Shown here: positions 11,073 to 24,511 of the stretch, one piece after another
Position numbering within the stretch: position 1 is the stretch's first letter
Layout of the letters: each line of letters begins with the position of its first letter
Assembly: GCA_013399855.1 (NCBI GenBank)
Contig: VXAY01006162.1
Coordinates: 362,843 to 426,842 of the forward strand
Source: Oxyruncus cristatus
Lineage: Eukaryota > Chordata > Aves > Passeriformes > Cotingidae
Direction: 5' to 3'
DNA length: 64,000 nucleotides
Position numbers and translations under genes: made by a program
The notes under the pieces: generated by a model
The model's database searches: none
What the model was told of the DNA's origin: nothing
Seen by the model: only the letters and a program-made list of their open reading frames with translations

Positions 11073-11870
11073 CTGAAACTTATTTTGAGGTTTTAACTTT
11101 CGAAATTTCCTCTGATGCTTTGGCATTCTGGCCTCAGCCAGGTGCCAGGGGAGAGCATCACCCTGATGGGAAACAGAAGGCTGTGCTCCCTCCTGCTCTC
11201 CTCTGCGAGTCCCACCTTGTCACCGTGCAAGAGAAAGAGCTCTGTCCAAACTTTATTTTCTGTTCTTCTTATTTTCCACCTCTCTGAAAATTTCATTTCT
11301 GCAGAACTAAAACCGTCCGAGGATTCTTGGTATATTCGAGCTTGTTTTGTCTTACTGTGATTAAAAGAAATAGAATATACACTCTTTTAATCTCATTTGT
11401 AGAACACTGGGGAATGAATGTTGCACCTCTTTGTTATCATTATTTAATATTAATATTTATTATTTGCTGTTCAATAGTTATTCTTTATAAACTCCTCCAA
11501 AGTAGGGGCCAAGTCCTGGTGCAGCACCACCGTTTGTATGGATTCCAACGCCCATTCCATAGGACTTCCTTGCAGCTTTGTTTCCAGCCAGCTCTTGAAC
11601 AAGATTATTCCTCTCCAGTTCCTTCAGAAAAGCAAGTAACATAGTGTATATCTAATGCCTCTGACTCCTAATTTGCTAAGTTTTAAAACCAGGGTATCAT
11701 TTTGTGGGCACAGTTCTATGTACCCTCCGTTTTTGTATTACCCTCAAGCATTTGTGTTCTCACTCAAACACCAGTTTGGAAGTGCTACACAACAGGTTTG
11801 CTGCTGGTTCAAGCATTAAAGCACAATCCAGCCCCATCATCCAGCAGCAAGTTTTGCTGCTCCTCAGCCA

Positions 11871-11876
11871 AATAAA
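11871..11876 (+). terminator. Candidate poly(A) signal AATAAA for CACNG5
   Basis: First canonical hexamer on the + strand after the CACNG5 stop, with an ATTAAA variant about 55 nt upstream at 11815. The downstream sequence includes a G/T-rich stretch near 11920. Assignment to CACNG5 is inferred from position only. Confidence 0.4.
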
Positions 11877-12587
11877 CCACCAGTTTTCCATCAGGATCTC
11901 CATGTTCAGTGTGAATTTGGCTCCGAGAAAACACTGGAGTTCACAAGCAATGATTTTGCATTTCCCAGAGCCTGATCTAGTTTGCTGGTCTTGACACTAC
12001 TGTTTTCTGGTGGCTCAAAAGCAGTTGCCTTTGCATCTCACCCTGATGGATCTTATACTCTCAGTCCTTCTTGGAAGGGAGATCTTCAGGATCCCCAAAA
12101 GTCACTGATGCTCAGAGGCACAAGGGCTGTCCCATTGTTCCCCCACACTGGAGAGTAATTTTTTGGGTTAATCCTGTGCAGCATCAGGAGATGTCCCTGT
12201 CCCCGAGTGGAATTTTCTTTGGTACTGATTAAATACAGAATTATTCATTTTATAAATGAAAATGATTGCCTATATAAGCAGAAGAAATTAAAAAAGAAAA
12301 AAAAAAAAATTCATGCCTTCCTCAAGGCCCTGGAAGGTTTAGCAGAGTCTAGGGGTGAATTAGAAAAGTAATTATTTTCATTCGTTGGAGAGATTGTCAT
12401 CATGTGGCTGCATTTGTGAGCCTGGGAGTTCACAGATTCGCCCAGTGAGCACAAAGAAGTGCCGGACTGCCAAAAGGAGACTGTCAGAGTAAGTGTTTGC
12501 TGTTGGTCCAGTAAATGCTGGGTTTTGGTGGGATAACGTGGTGTTTAGTAAAGCACAGGCAGCAATGGTTGTGCCTCCAGGTGCTGG

Positions 12588-12643
12588 TCTATCCCTCCAA
12601 AAGCGGGAGCAGCTCTCTATCCCTCCAAAAGTGTGGCAGCAGC
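12588..12643 (+). repeat. Imperfect tandem duplication, 28-nt unit, two copies
   Basis: The 16-mer tctatccctccaaaag occurs at 12588-12603 and again at 12616-12631. Each is followed by a related GC-rich stretch ending in agcagctc. Confidence 0.8.
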
Positions 12644-12965
12644 TCTCACTATGGGTGGCTCTGAGCCTTTTAATGTTACCACACCTCCGTGGACTGTGGA
12701 GAAACGTCTCCAGAGCCTCTGGCGCAGTGGTGTGGGGCGAGCTGTGAGCTCAGTCACACCAGTAAATACACGTAGCACCTCCTTAGGACACCTACTCATC
12801 ATTTAATCAGCTCTTCTAGTCACCTGGCATGGTTTCACCCCACATTAATCTCTGTTCCCCCACATCCTTCCTCCCTGAGGGACAGTCCCCTCCTTCAGTC
12901 TCTCTCCCACCCGTTTCAGCGATGGCCTCTCGCTGTGTTCCCTCTGTGTCTGTCACTTTGATTGC

Positions 12966-12975
12966 AATAAATAAA
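12966..12975 (+). terminator. Alternative distal poly(A) signal (two overlapping AATAAA)
   Basis: Two overlapping AATAAA hexamers (12966-12971 and 12970-12975). If used, they would give CACNG5 a 3' UTR of about 2.9 kb. Long 3' UTRs are common in neuronal genes, but nothing in the sequence decides between this site and 11871. Confidence 0.25.
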
Positions 12976-15900
12976 AAGGGGAGTTTGAGGATAAGCAACC
13001 AATTAAATTGGAGGGTTTACCCCTAAGACTGAAGTCCTTAAATTCACCCGGTGGGATGAGCCAAGCTGCTCCCGGACCCGTGGGACGGTGACTGCTTGTC
13101 TGACACTGCACAGAGAATAGTTTGCACTTGGAAGCAAAAAAAAAGTCTTGTTTTGCATGAATGACTAACTGGTGTCAGACTCCTTGTGCATGTGGCTGTG
13201 TCTCCTTGTACAAGAGCATTAGAATGAGTTACTGGCATTAAGGGTTAAGTAAAGCCTGATCCAGGAGCAGTTCCCTGCTCGCTCAGGACTGCAGTGGGCT
13301 GAAGCTTTTTCTGTCCCTGCCATCGGCCTCCCACACACACACACCCACCCTGCAGCCTGGGTGCTGTGTGGGGTTCATGGCATGGGGAGGGATGAACGGG
13401 AACTGCAGGAATGGCACACGGGAGGCGAGAGAACCCCTGGCTCAGGGGAGGCTGGTTGGGAAGATGGATGCTCTGAGATTTTCTCAGGGAACTCCCAGCA
13501 GCTACGCTCCCCCTCTGTGGGGTTTTTTAATCAAATCCCCTTTCTGTAAACCCGGAGAGGCATCTTACGGTCTGTACCTCCTGCTCTCTGCCACACCCCC
13601 TCCCACCCCACGACTGTCCTTGTTCACTCTCACACCATGTCACTCCCATGGTGTGAGGGGGCCCTGGTGGGAACAAGCTCCATTTGTGGTGTCCTGAAAA
13701 CCCTTAATGAATCAGGAGGTATGGATGCAAGTGGTTCATTAGAGACCAATCACGAGCAGTAATTAAGTAGCCAGGAGTAATAAGGCCTTGCTGGGTCTTG
13801 CTCTCCCTCAGCTGCTGCTGGAGCAGCTTGAGGCTCCAGAGCCCTTTCTTGCCCAGCAGAAAAAATATGATTTATATATAAATTTATGTACAGGTATAGA
13901 TGAACTGCCCTCCAGTGCTGCTCCCCTTGCAGCTGTGTGGGCAGCGGGCACAAGGAGCCACTGCAAAGGTTCAGGTGAGGCACAAGACCCTGTGGGGCAG
14001 TAACTCCCTCCGAGCAGAGCTGCAGACCGAGAGCCTTGCTGAGCTGTTCTGGCCGCTGGAGAAGCTTCTGCTGAGGTGAGGTGAGGTTTGGGCAGGTGTT
14101 TGGGGGCAACCTGGTCCTGCTGTTGCCCAGGAGGATGGCATGGAGCTGTTGCTCAGGTAGGCAAAGGGAGAGCAAATCCCTACAGCTGGGGAAGTCCCAG
14201 ATGAATCTTAGCGTTGCATCATCTGAACACAGGGTCTTCAAGCAGACAGGACCCAAAGGTATTTTATTAGGGCTCCAGGGTTTATTAGTGTTTCACCCAC
14301 ATGCCAGAGTGGCAGGGTAAGGAGCTGATTCGGGCACGGTGTTTCCAGCTCACAGTGCTCTGCTCTTGAGTCCTTGTGTTGCATTATTAATACTATTTGT
14401 CAAGGCTGGGTATTCATTCTCCCAAATGTGAGCTGGCCCCATGGGCTATTCAAGGTGTGCTAAGAAATTAAATAGTCTTATTCCTCCGTGCTGATACCTC
14501 GTTAGCTGTGCAGAGCTGGTGTGCCTGTGCAGGGGATGCTGTGTGAACAGGCAAAATATTCACCTGAGTAAATATTCCCCCACTAATGAGAAGCAGCTGA
14601 GAGATATTTATTTTCTTCTTCTTCTTTCCTTCCTTATGAGATTTATTTGTTTGCTTCCTAATTTCCCCCCAAACTTACAGTCAAACCCAACTAGAAGAAC
14701 CAGGATTTTCCCCTCTTCATTTTTCTCATCCAGTTTTGGGGCTCCTGGCGGGGTGTCCTTCACCCCAGTGCAGTGCCCATTGTTCCATCAGCTCTCCCCA
14801 AGAACCACATCAGCTCTTTTAACTTTTCTTTCTGCAAACTGGCTGCACCACAGCTGTCCTGGACACACAGAAGCTGTGACTCCTGGGCAGGGAGCAGGGT
14901 GTCCCCTGCACCCTGGCTGCTCCATGGGTGCCACCTCACATGCCCCACCGCAGCCAGGGTGCTCCAGTGACCTTTCCTCCCTGCACCGCAGGCTTTCTGT
15001 CTATAGTGATTGTGTAGATGTCAAATCCCACCCTGTTCCCATGGCTACAGTGGAATGTGGAGAGGGAAGAGCTGCCTCTTTGCTTTACCTTCATGTAGGG
15101 TTTTATATACCTCAGATTTTGGGTTGCATGACCTCAGTGGGCAGTGGTTATAACGGGCGGGAAACGGCTGCAGTGATCACCCCGTGTGTCTTTAATTGCA
15201 AGCCAGTTCCCCAGACTGAACCCTTCTTTTCACACCACTCCATCTTTGAACCTCTGGTCAAATCAGTCTTCTAGTCAACTTTGTAGAAGACAGGTTCTTT
15301 TTTCTATTATTATTATTACAATTTGCAACCCAGGAAAGCACCATTTCAACCAGAAAAATTAGCCCCACTGCACTGTGTTGCCAGATTCTACCCCAGGGGC
15401 TGGATTTGAGGAATACATTGACTCTAACTGGATGTTTTCAAGTCTTGAGCAGTTTGTACCATGTGTTCTGCGGGCTCTGTCCAGCATTTTTTAATCAAAC
15501 CACTGCAGAACTCCCCAAGCCTCACCCCTCTCCGCATTTCCTTTGGAAGGAGAAGTATTCACACACAAATAGTGATCAATATGCCTTGAAAATACGCAGC
15601 ACCAGCAGCCAAGGTTATTCCCCAATAGCCCATCATTTTTGTCATGGGCTCTGGATAAATCTCCTGGCTGTGACGGGATGCAGCTGCTTTTAATCTTCGG
15701 TGTTAGGGCAGTGTGAATTCATTCTTCTTAGAGGCAAACCAGGTGTGACAGGGGTGCAGAGAAGATGTTCAATGGCTTGGGCTCGTTCACGTTTGCAGCT
15801 GCTTCAACTGAGGCTGATGCAGCTCCGTCTGCCCAAAGGGCTGCGACAGCCGGCACGGTGGTTGCTGGTTGAACGGGTCATTTTGGAAGAAAGTCACTAT

Positions 15901-18900
15901 TGCCCCAGCTCATCCCCAGCCAGCACCTCTAAATATGCATGTTGACAAATCCCCGGGCCAGAGATTCAGCTTTGCTGCTAATCAGCAATGTAGGCACGTG
16001 CTGAAGCCCCTTGGACTCCACAGGATCCATCTCGGAAGCAAAATTAAGCCCCAGCAAAGCTCTGCTGAACAGGAGCTGTCTTTGTTTAATAAACACCTGG
16101 GAGTGGGTTTTAGTGAGAGGGGAAGTGGAAGGCACGAAAGAGGAGATAGTACAGAGACATGACCATAAATTCATTATTTTCCTATAGTGATAAGATCTTT
16201 AATGAGATGTGTGTTCACGGAAACATAACCCTGAGGTTCTCGCATCTGCCTGGCGTCCTGACACGTGCCAGCATCCCGCTGCAACTGCAGGGGGAGAGCT
16301 GCCAAGGAAGCTGAAACGTGTTATTTAATTAATAACAGCTAATTTGAATAGGGAAGTGTGGTGATTTCACCTCTGAGGGAAAGGGGACACGGTCAGTGCC
16401 ACACACTAGAGCAAGGAGCAGCGGTGTCTGTCATGTTGGTGCAGGTCAGATCCTGCTCACTTCTTTATATTTAATAGGTAAATCTCTGGTATTCAGGTTC
16501 AGCATAATTGGGTGCTCTGTAGGCCTTAATGCTGGTTTAATCTGCCTCCAGCTCAGCTCATCAAAGGCTGCTGAACTAAGGGGATAAGAAAAGAATCCGT
16601 GGCCCTTGCAGAGGCTGCGTAGTGCCCGGCCAACATCTGACATCAAAATTATATGGCTTTTAAAGCAGTCTTGCTTCAATGCTAAATGAGCTCAAACATC
16701 TGAGTGAAAGCTCTTGTTTATCCTTGAAAAGCAAACTGGGCTTTGTTTTAGCATAAATTACAGGGTCTGTTTCTTGACAGAGCATCCCCAGTTCCTGCTG
16801 GGCTTAAGAAACTTCAGAATGACCCCTGTTTGTCCAGGACAATAGGATTATATATTATTTAGTATTGTTGTTCATAATTTAGATAAACAGACACATCTCC
16901 AGCAGTGCAGAACACGTACATCTGAAATCCCCATCAAATTATTTATTTCCATATAAATTATGTACTGTCAAAACTGCTCTACTGATCTGAAGGTTAAAGG
17001 CTTCATCACAGAAATGCAGCAGCTCCCCGTCATCTCGGTCAGGATGTGATTATTTACAGAAAAAAGCATCCTGGTGGCTGTGGATTTCCTATTGATCTGC
17101 TTCAGCAGCTCTGTCTGACTGGGAACAGCTGAAATACATGAAATAAAAACACAAACCTACAGTTGTTTTATCTTCCCATAAAAAGTAGGTCATATCCCCA
17201 ACTGGGCTGTATTTTATTCATGTAAATACATTTTTACAATTAAAAATGCAACAAAAACTATGTTCATGTCAGCAGAGCTGAGCCTGGTGAAACTGGGTTA
17301 GGGCTGATGCCTGGGCTTCCTCAGGCAAAGCCTTGCTGAGGGTGGGGCAGGTCCCTCCCGCCTCTGCCCTGGGATGGGACCCCAAACCACCTGTTTTGGA
17401 GCAGGAAAGTGAAGCAGGAAAGGAGTGAAAGTGTTTAAAGCTCTCCAGCTTGAGCTCCATGCAGGAATAATTACGGCTGCTATTTTAAGAAGTTGTTTAA
17501 TAATGTGAAACCGATGACAGGCTGAGATGGTCACACCTGCCACCTCCGTGCTCCTGGGGTCTTTTTCTTCCCTACTCCCACCCCAGTCAGTTCTGGTCTA
17601 TTTGCATTTTTTCCCAAGCCAATTATTGTGCTCCAAAGGCTCTTGAGCAAGCTGGGGGTGGCTTTGCACGAGAGGAGAATGCAAGGCATTGAAGCACAAC
17701 GGCAAAGGCATTAGCTCCTGTCCTGGTGCTCAACTGGAGTGTGCTCAGCCTCAACATCCACGCTGTCATCTGGTCCTGGAAAACATTTGGGGGGCGAATC
17801 AGAACTTCTTCTGGGTCTGAGGGGTCGCCCCACAGGTGCCACCCCATGACCCATGGCATGTGTGGGCCTGCAGCCCGTGGGAAAACATACCTCTGTCTCA
17901 GTATTCCTATTTATAAACCAGGAACTATGCTCTTGGTTGGCATATTGGTACTTTGGGACCTTTGTACACCCTTAGTATTCACACAGATAATTAACGAGGG
18001 GGTTTTGGAGGTTTGGGGTCTGGTTTGTGTGCGTGGTGATGAGCACTGAGCTCTTTTTTGCTCCCTCCCCAGTGCAGGGCTGTGTGTTACTACCCTGCAA
18101 CAGAAACTGGAGCTGCTTATAGAAACTGCCCTAAGAGGGATGTCAGGGCTGTCTTAGGGACCTGCACCACGGAAAAATTAGAGCCTGAAACAGAGGCAGA
18201 AGTCAAAAATGAGCTAGAAAGAATAAGGCTTTCTACCATATTTTCCTATTTTTTCTGGCACTTCATTTGTGATAAGAGCAAAAACAAAAAAAAAGGGACT
18301 TGGGTCCAGCTGGCTGTTGTTTGAGAAGGAAGGTGGGAAGGTGATGCCTTGAAGCTCCCAAAGAGGGGTGTGTGAGCTCAGGTCAGCACCTCCTCTGCAG
18401 CCACCACTGGACCATTAATGGTGTGAAGAAACTTTATTTCCTCTTTGGCCAGGTCTGTCCTTGTTCCAACTGAGCCCGATTCAGCTGGGATTTTTTGTTT
18501 GGTTGGTTGTTTCTCATTGTGCTGGGGGTAGAATTATCCTTTCCATGCATGTCACCTTTTTCCAGGTAGGAAGGAACAGCTGTTTTTCTGCCCCATGCTG
18601 GAGCTGCACAAGGAAAAAGAGGTTAAGGAAGATGAAAATGCAATTTCAAGTACTGTGAAAATAGATCTGTCAACCTGGCCTGTTTGCTTGAGGGTCTTTG
18701 GGCTTTGTTTCGTTGGGTTTTTGAAGATGTCAGGAAAGATGCTGGAAAATAAATTAGGTTACATGTAGCTCAGAGTAACAATTAAAACTTGGAATGGTCA
18801 GGGCCTGTTTAGGCAAATCAATTAAAAGATTGGCACATAAATTATGTGTGTCTTTGTCTTCCACTGTCCCAGTCACGCTGGGAAACCTTCAGACTGAGAT

Positions 18901-19774
18901 GTTTGAAGGTGAGGCCACTAATCCCAAGGGGGTTTCCATCAGCCAACCCCACAACTGTCCTTCCTGACCTTCCTGGCTGGTCTCTAACCTGTGATAAATT
19001 GGGCTTCTCCCTCAGGAGGTTTTCTCCATCACCAGCTCTTCCTGCCTCTTTCATTTAAAGCAATTTCATTCTGCATCTCCCAGTCCATCCCATGGAGTTT
19101 GAAGGAGCAGATACATCCCACTGTCTGCGGATAGTTCTGAAGGCATCTGCACATCCCACCCAGGGGTGATGGCTTTCTATCAGCAGGGTACCCCATGGGA
19201 AGGACAGAAAGGTAAGGAACCCTTAGGAACTATGGTCCCTATTTCATATTTTAACTCCCTCGTTTATGGATTTAAAAATTTTCACAATTTGCGACAAAAT
19301 TGAGACGAAGAATAGCTATTTAAAACAGAGAGAAGCTGGAGAGACCATGGCACAGCACAGATGTTGGACACAAGAGGACCCTTCAGTCTAGAGGATGAAG
19401 ATGCTGCTGGGCTGGAGGAGCCTGGAATGGGATGAAATCCAACCAAAACTTGCAGCTGTTAAAGAGAAGCTCCTGGTCTCGGCTTCAGCCCAGCAGCAGT
19501 GCTGGTGGTCAGGCTCTTGGGCTGCTCCCCGCATCCTGCCCACGTTAAGCTGGTTTTCAGCACTGAAAATTCATTACATTTGGGGTTTTTTTCCACTTGC
19601 AAAACAACAACAAGAACGATTATAATTATAATAAATATTAATAATTTTTATAATATTAAATACTTTGAATAACATGACATCATAGCCACTGGAGAATCCC
19701 CACCCATTCTTCCTTCATGAAAGACACAAGTTCATCGTTAATCCCAGAGGCAGAAAAGCTGGAAACCAGAGGAT

Positions 19775-19848
19775 NNNNNNNNNNNNNNNNNNNNNNNNNN
19801 NNNNNNNNNNNNNNNNNNNNNNNNNNNNNNNNNNNNNNNNNNNNNNNN
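19775..19848. other. Assembly gap (74 N)
   Basis: A run of N directly followed by a long T run (19861-19887), so the gap probably reflects a homopolymer or low-complexity tract that could not be read through. Confidence 0.99.
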
Positions 19849-19853
19849 CTTTT

Positions 19854-19887
<34 letters not shown>
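19849..19887 (+). repeat. Poly(T) tract beside the assembly gap
   Basis: CTTTTTC followed by 27 or more T residues. The full tract may extend into the N gap. Confidence 0.9.
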
Positions 19888-19890
<3 letters not shown>

Positions 19891-22800
19891 TTACAAATCT
19901 TGCGGAACGAGCGTGTGGAGCCGTTTCCACCCTGAGCTGCTCATCACTGGGATGCTGAAACGCTGAGCTCCAGAGGGACTTTTTAATATTTATTTTTTTC
20001 TTTCCCCTTAGGAGAAAATGGCTTTTTAGGGGCTGGAGGGGTCTGGAGCCGGGAGGACACTGGATCTGGGGGGGTCTGGGGGACACACAGGGAGGGGGTC
20101 CCGCTCCCCGCCGCCGCGCCACAGCCCCCGCCGCTGGTTTCGCAGCACCCTCTCCTGCTCCTACAGCGAAACAGCAGCCGGGAAGGCAGGGAGTCTCCCA
20201 GAAATTGCTTTTTTCCGTCTCCAGTGATCCTATGAAGGCTTCTCAATGACCCTGAGCCCCACCCTGCTCATTTTTGGGAGCACAGTCTGCTGGAAACGCA
20301 GCTGAAATTCCTCCTGGAGAGGCAACGAGGAGGGGCTGCCCTGTGGAAATGATGCTGCTCCTGCAGAAAGTTTTGGGTTTGGTTTTTATTTCAAAAAGTA
20401 AAAGCAGAGCTCAGAGTCTTCACTGAGGTGTAGCTCCCATAGGCCATCGGGATTTTGACAGAGGAAAAATATATTAAAAAAAAACCCCAAAACAAACAAA
20501 AAAACCCCTAACAACAAACCAGCCACAACAAAAAATGAGAAAACAAGGACCAAGGTAGGCTTAGATTAAAAAGAGGTCTGTTTTTGTATATATGACCTAT
20601 ATACATACATATGTATTTAAAAAATACTGTTTAAGAGCAAAAGGGAATAATTAATATGGGCAAAGGAGTGTAAAGTCACTCAGCTGGTGACTGATGGACC
20701 TGTGGGTGGATTCTCTGATGAGCCCATGAGTGCATTCTTTGATTTCTGGTGCAGTTGCATTCCTGCATCCTCCTCCTCCAGGAAGGGCATTAGCAGCTTC
20801 ATCCTCTTTCATCCATCCGTTTGCAGTGACTTTGTGGCACTCCTGTGTTGTTCCAGCTTGGGTCCTGCATCAGACTGAAACAGCTCAGAAGTTCAAAAGG
20901 TGCAGAGGGAGAGACTGACAGGTCTCTGTACCAGGACTGACTGGTCGTGGAATGTTACGGGCACCCAGCATTTCAGGCTGATCTCACAGAACAGCTTTTC
21001 TTAGCGAGGAAGGGTAAAAAAAAAAAAAAAAAAAAGGAAGCTGAAAGTTTTATGGATTCTTAGCAGACAGGGAAAATGCTGTGAAAGGGAGCACAGTATG
21101 AGAGGGCAGAATGAAGGACCTCTGAAGTGCCACTTAAGTAGTGCTGTGACGGGGGAGACGCAGCACCTTCGAGCAGCCAAAGCCAACCAGGAGTGTGGGC
21201 TTGGAGAAAGGAAGCAGAAAGCACAGAAGCAAAGGAGCCACTTAAACCAGCCTGGAGCAGAGGAGGGAAGAAGGGCAGCACCCAGTCCTGCTCTGGTGGT
21301 GACACAAAAAAGGAATTAGGAACTTTCTGGAGAACAGCGTCAAAGCCGTAGCAGCAAATAGCCAGGTAAAAACCTTCCTGTAAGCCTAGGAACCCACTGG
21401 GGGGGGGGCTCATCCACTCTGGTTTGGCTTCCCACCCCTCCTGCCCCCACGTGGAGCATCTTGGAGCTGAATAATTGGGTTTGTTTTATATTTTCAGCTC
21501 TTTGGTGGCTCTGGGTACCAGGTGTGGCAGGAAAGCTTGGCTGCCACACTGACTGCAGGTGTCAGGACCCCGTTGCCAGGTGCTGTCACGTGGGATTTCT
21601 GAAGATTTCGGTGTACCCAGACTTTCTGCTCTGTGGAAATGCTGAGTTTATGACATTCATATCACATTCCTGCCTTTGCTTAGATGTTGAGGATGCTCAG
21701 TGTTTACACAGTTGGATATGGCAAAACAGAATGGAAACAGATGTTCCAAAGGAGAAAGAGCCTCCCATGGGGAATATCCTGCCCTTCTCTAGGTCCATAG
21801 CTCCAGGACAAGAATTTTATCATATAATGATGGAGCAGTTTTTATTCTAGCAAAGAGTTGTGTCAATAAACACCTCTTTGGTGTGGTTTCTGGCAGCTGA
21901 GCTTTGATTTGCATGGCCTCTGCAGCTACCTCGGGGATACAGCTCCACATAACACATGGATTTTTGCTGATAAGAATTGAATGTCTCGGTGTGGGCAGAA
22001 TTGACCCCTTAGTAAATGCTGCTCTAATAAGAGCTGCCTTGCATCAGCCAGGCTGCAGCTCTGGGCAGATAAAGGTGGATTGTTGCTGTTAACCATGAAC
22101 AGCCCGGAGAGGTGGATGAAGAATTGACCTGGCCAAGCTACCTGGCAAAGGCTGGAAGAGGGGAGAGGGGTCAGAAAGTGTCCATCACGTATAACGCCAG
22201 ATCCTCCTGCTTCCTGCAGCAGCTGACTGAGGACCAGAGGGTGGCAGGAGGAGAGAGCTTGAAAAATTCCTTATAAACTAAGGATGTGCAGAGACCAAGA
22301 ATCCCCCTGGGTTTATCTGTTGTTATTTTGAAAAGAAAACAAGTGAAAGTGGTTTTATTATTAAAAGAGCCTGTCTGAGGAAGCCAAAGACCTCCTCAAT
22401 ATCTGCTTGCATTATTAAAGGGAATGAATCATTAAATGCACCGTGAGATGTGATCACAGGTATCAGGATAAATCAGTCCCCCAGAAAAAGAAGCGTCAGC
22501 TGAGGGTCTGATTTGCAGCTGCTCCTCAGAGCAATTTCAAGGTGTGGAGGTCAGTGCTGCAGGAGGGCACCTGCTTCCCTGAGCATCAATAACCCCCTGC
22601 AGCACTTTGAAGCACACGGATCTCAGGCCACGGGGAAAGCTGCTGTTCTCTGTGCATCCATGGAGGAGCCTGGAGCTGGCTCCGGGAGAAACAGCATCCT
22701 CTCTTTGTAATGGTGCTAAAGGGGAAAAAAAAAAAAAACCAAACAAACCAAGCCTCAACTCTGAGCAATAAGAGAATTAGCATGACAGATGGCTTGAAGA

Positions 22801-23847
22801 AAAAGAAACACTATCTCGGGTTCTGGGATTTGTGCTGACGGAGCCGCAGAAAGGAACTATTGCAATTAGCATTTGTGCGCAGTAATTGAGGAGCATTGAG
22901 ACTTCCAACCCAATTTGCCACCATTGTCGAGCATTCATTGTTCTTGATTTTTTTCTTTTTTTTTTTTTTTTCAATTTTCCCTTCAGTCTCAAGTCTGGGG
23001 GACAGACAAAATGCCACTTTGGGTTTTGCATTCCTGCATCTTCCCGGGAAGGCACATGGAGCTGTGCCGAGCTGCTCTCTGGGCTGCATCCCATCGGCAA
23101 AGGTAGCACAGCTTCCCTGGCTACCCGGAGTTGTTCCTGCCTGGTTAAGCAAGTCCATCACAAAGTAAACATTGTGATTCATCAATATGGCCAAAGGCAG
23201 CCGAGTCTGGAGCCGTATGGCCGTGTGCAGCTGTCACTGTGCATTGCTGTAATGCAGAGCCAGCCCGGGCTTTCTTGGGAAGGAAATTCCAAGCCCCATC
23301 CGATGTACCTGGAGGAGATGCCTCTCAGCACACGTGCTGGAAGCCACGGCCCTGGCACCCATCATCTCCTTCTGTTTGGAACTCAGCCTTGAAATGCCAG
23401 TGCTTTTCCTGCTAACAAAGTTTCCAGGCTGTGGCTGCGCCCAAGGCTCCGGCACAGGGATGTGGGAGTGGAGATTGGCCCCAAACTGCAAAAACTCCGC
23501 TCCCCACCTGCCAGACGTGCCTACAGAAAAATGGGAATATGCTCTTCCATGAAAGTTATACCCTTCCAGGGACAGAAGGTGGCAGACGAGTTTGCTCGGA
23601 GTGCCTGGAGAAGTGGCTGTGATATCACTCGGAAGTTTAAGAACATTTAATTCCTGGGTGCTCGGTGTGACGGTGGCACACACACCCTGTGCCCAGGGCA
23701 GCAGCCTCGTGGAGAGCAGTGAGCTCTTGGGATTCCAGGTGCTTGGCCCAGGGTCTGTCACGGCACTGCTGGATAAGCAGCACCTCACCCACAGCTGGGC
23801 TAACCTGGGGAACAGGGCTGGGTTTGATAAAGCCTGTGAACTGCACA
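19888..23847. other. Intergenic spacer, segment 2
   Basis: No gene recognised. It includes a CpG-containing GC-rich patch at about 20080-20170, an A/AAAC-rich tract (about 20474-20540), poly(A) at 21016-21035, a G9 run near 21403, and A- and T-runs near 22725 and 22950-22972. The rest is unique sequence. Confidence 0.6.
21016..21035 (+). repeat. Poly(A) run
   Basis: Twenty consecutive A residues without a recognisable retroposed body upstream. Confidence 0.85.
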
Positions 23848-24135
23848 GAGTGGTTAGGGGTGGAAGATCACCCAGTCCAACCCCCCTGCCCAGGCAGGGT
23901 CACCTGGGTGACATGGGAGGGCATCCTGGTGGGTTTGGAACATCTCCAGGCAGAGAGATTGCCTGACCTCCCTGGGCAGCTGTTCCAGTGCTCTGCCACC
24001 CTCAATGGAAAGAAGTTCTTCCCCGCATTGAGGTGGAACTTCTTATGTTTTAGTTCATGGCCATTGCTCCTCACCCTGTCCCTGGACACCACTGAAAACA
24101 GTCTGGCACCGCCCTCTTGGCACCCACCAGGAATT
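23848..24135 (-). mobile_element. CR1 LINE fragment, antisense
   Basis: Read on the + strand the segment shows CR1 words in reverse-complement order: cccagtccaaccccc, ctgcccaggcagggtcacct, ggaacatctccaggcagaga, then ctgggcagctgttccagtgc, ctctgccaccctcaatggaa, agaagttcttccccgcattg and cccattgctcctcaccctgt. It closes with a match to the ctggcaccgccctcttggca block. This is a longer, differently truncated CR1 subtype than the other two copies and carries no intact reading frame. Confidence 0.9.
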
Positions 24136-24454
24136 ACTGTTGAAAAACAATATATTGGTTATTTGTTGGCTTTTAGTGTCTAAGCTACAGACACAGCAAA
24201 GAACAGGACAAATAGGGACTTAATGAAACCTCTCAATTTATGACATTTTTCTCAGTGTTTGGGGTTTTGTTATGAGGTGTAGCCAGCACCTAATAGACAC
24301 CTGAGAACAGAGCAATGGAACCAATCCTGACACAGTCCATGCAGGAAACAACACAGGCAGAAGGAAACTGCTGTTTCAGTTTGGTTTTGCAGTGCCCCTG
24401 CACAGCAGGTTTTGGCCCCTGTAATTTGTGCTAAAGAGGTGGGAAGTGTGGGAC
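24136..24454. other. Intergenic, between CR1 copy and candidate mini-gene
   Basis: Unique sequence. A CCAAT word lies near 24320, about 135 nt upstream of the TATA box at 24455. Confidence 0.5.
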
Positions 24455-24462
24455 TATAAAAG
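24455..24462 (+). promoter_or_regulatory. TATA box (TATAAAAG) of a candidate small gene
   Basis: Perfect TATAAAAG in a GC-richer local context. It would place a start site near 24485, about 27 nt before the first ATG of the candidate two-exon ORF. Function is inferred from motif and layout only. Confidence 0.35.
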
Positions 24463-24511
24463 CCCTGCAGCGAGCACTGAGGCACCTGTGGACGTTGTCC
24501 TGCTTTGCTGG

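Larger units (their letters stand above)
10060..11890 (+). other. CACNG5: Probable CACNG5 3' UTR
   Basis: The sequence after the stop is AT-rich, with a long T run (10247-10266), several ATTTA-type AU-rich motifs (for example around 11440-11465) and a short TG repeat. The first plausible poly(A) signals are ATTAAA at 11815-11820 and AATAAA at 11871-11876. A later overlapping AATAAA pair lies at 12966-12975. The true cleavage site cannot be fixed from sequence alone. Confidence 0.5.
11891..19774. other. Intergenic spacer, segment 1
   Basis: No gene recognised. It contains an A-rich run (about 12289-12309), an imperfect 28-nt tandem duplication at 12588-12643, and an AT-rich stretch with TAATTAATAA near 16325. 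Low-complexity TA-rich sequence lies at 19618-19665, just before an assembly gap. Open frames here, up to 251 codons at 14519-15274, do not resemble known proteins. Confidence 0.6.

Noticed and set aside
14519..15274. 251-codon open frame as a gene
   Set aside because: No recognisable domain, splice structure or promoter; composition is typical of noncoding DNA with few stops.
21016..21035. Poly(A) tail of a processed pseudogene
   Set aside because: No gene-like body, flanking duplication or poly(A) signal upstream.
23234..23788. 184-codon minus-strand frame beside the CR1 copy
   Set aside because: No similarity recognised, and it overlaps several other frames of similar quality.
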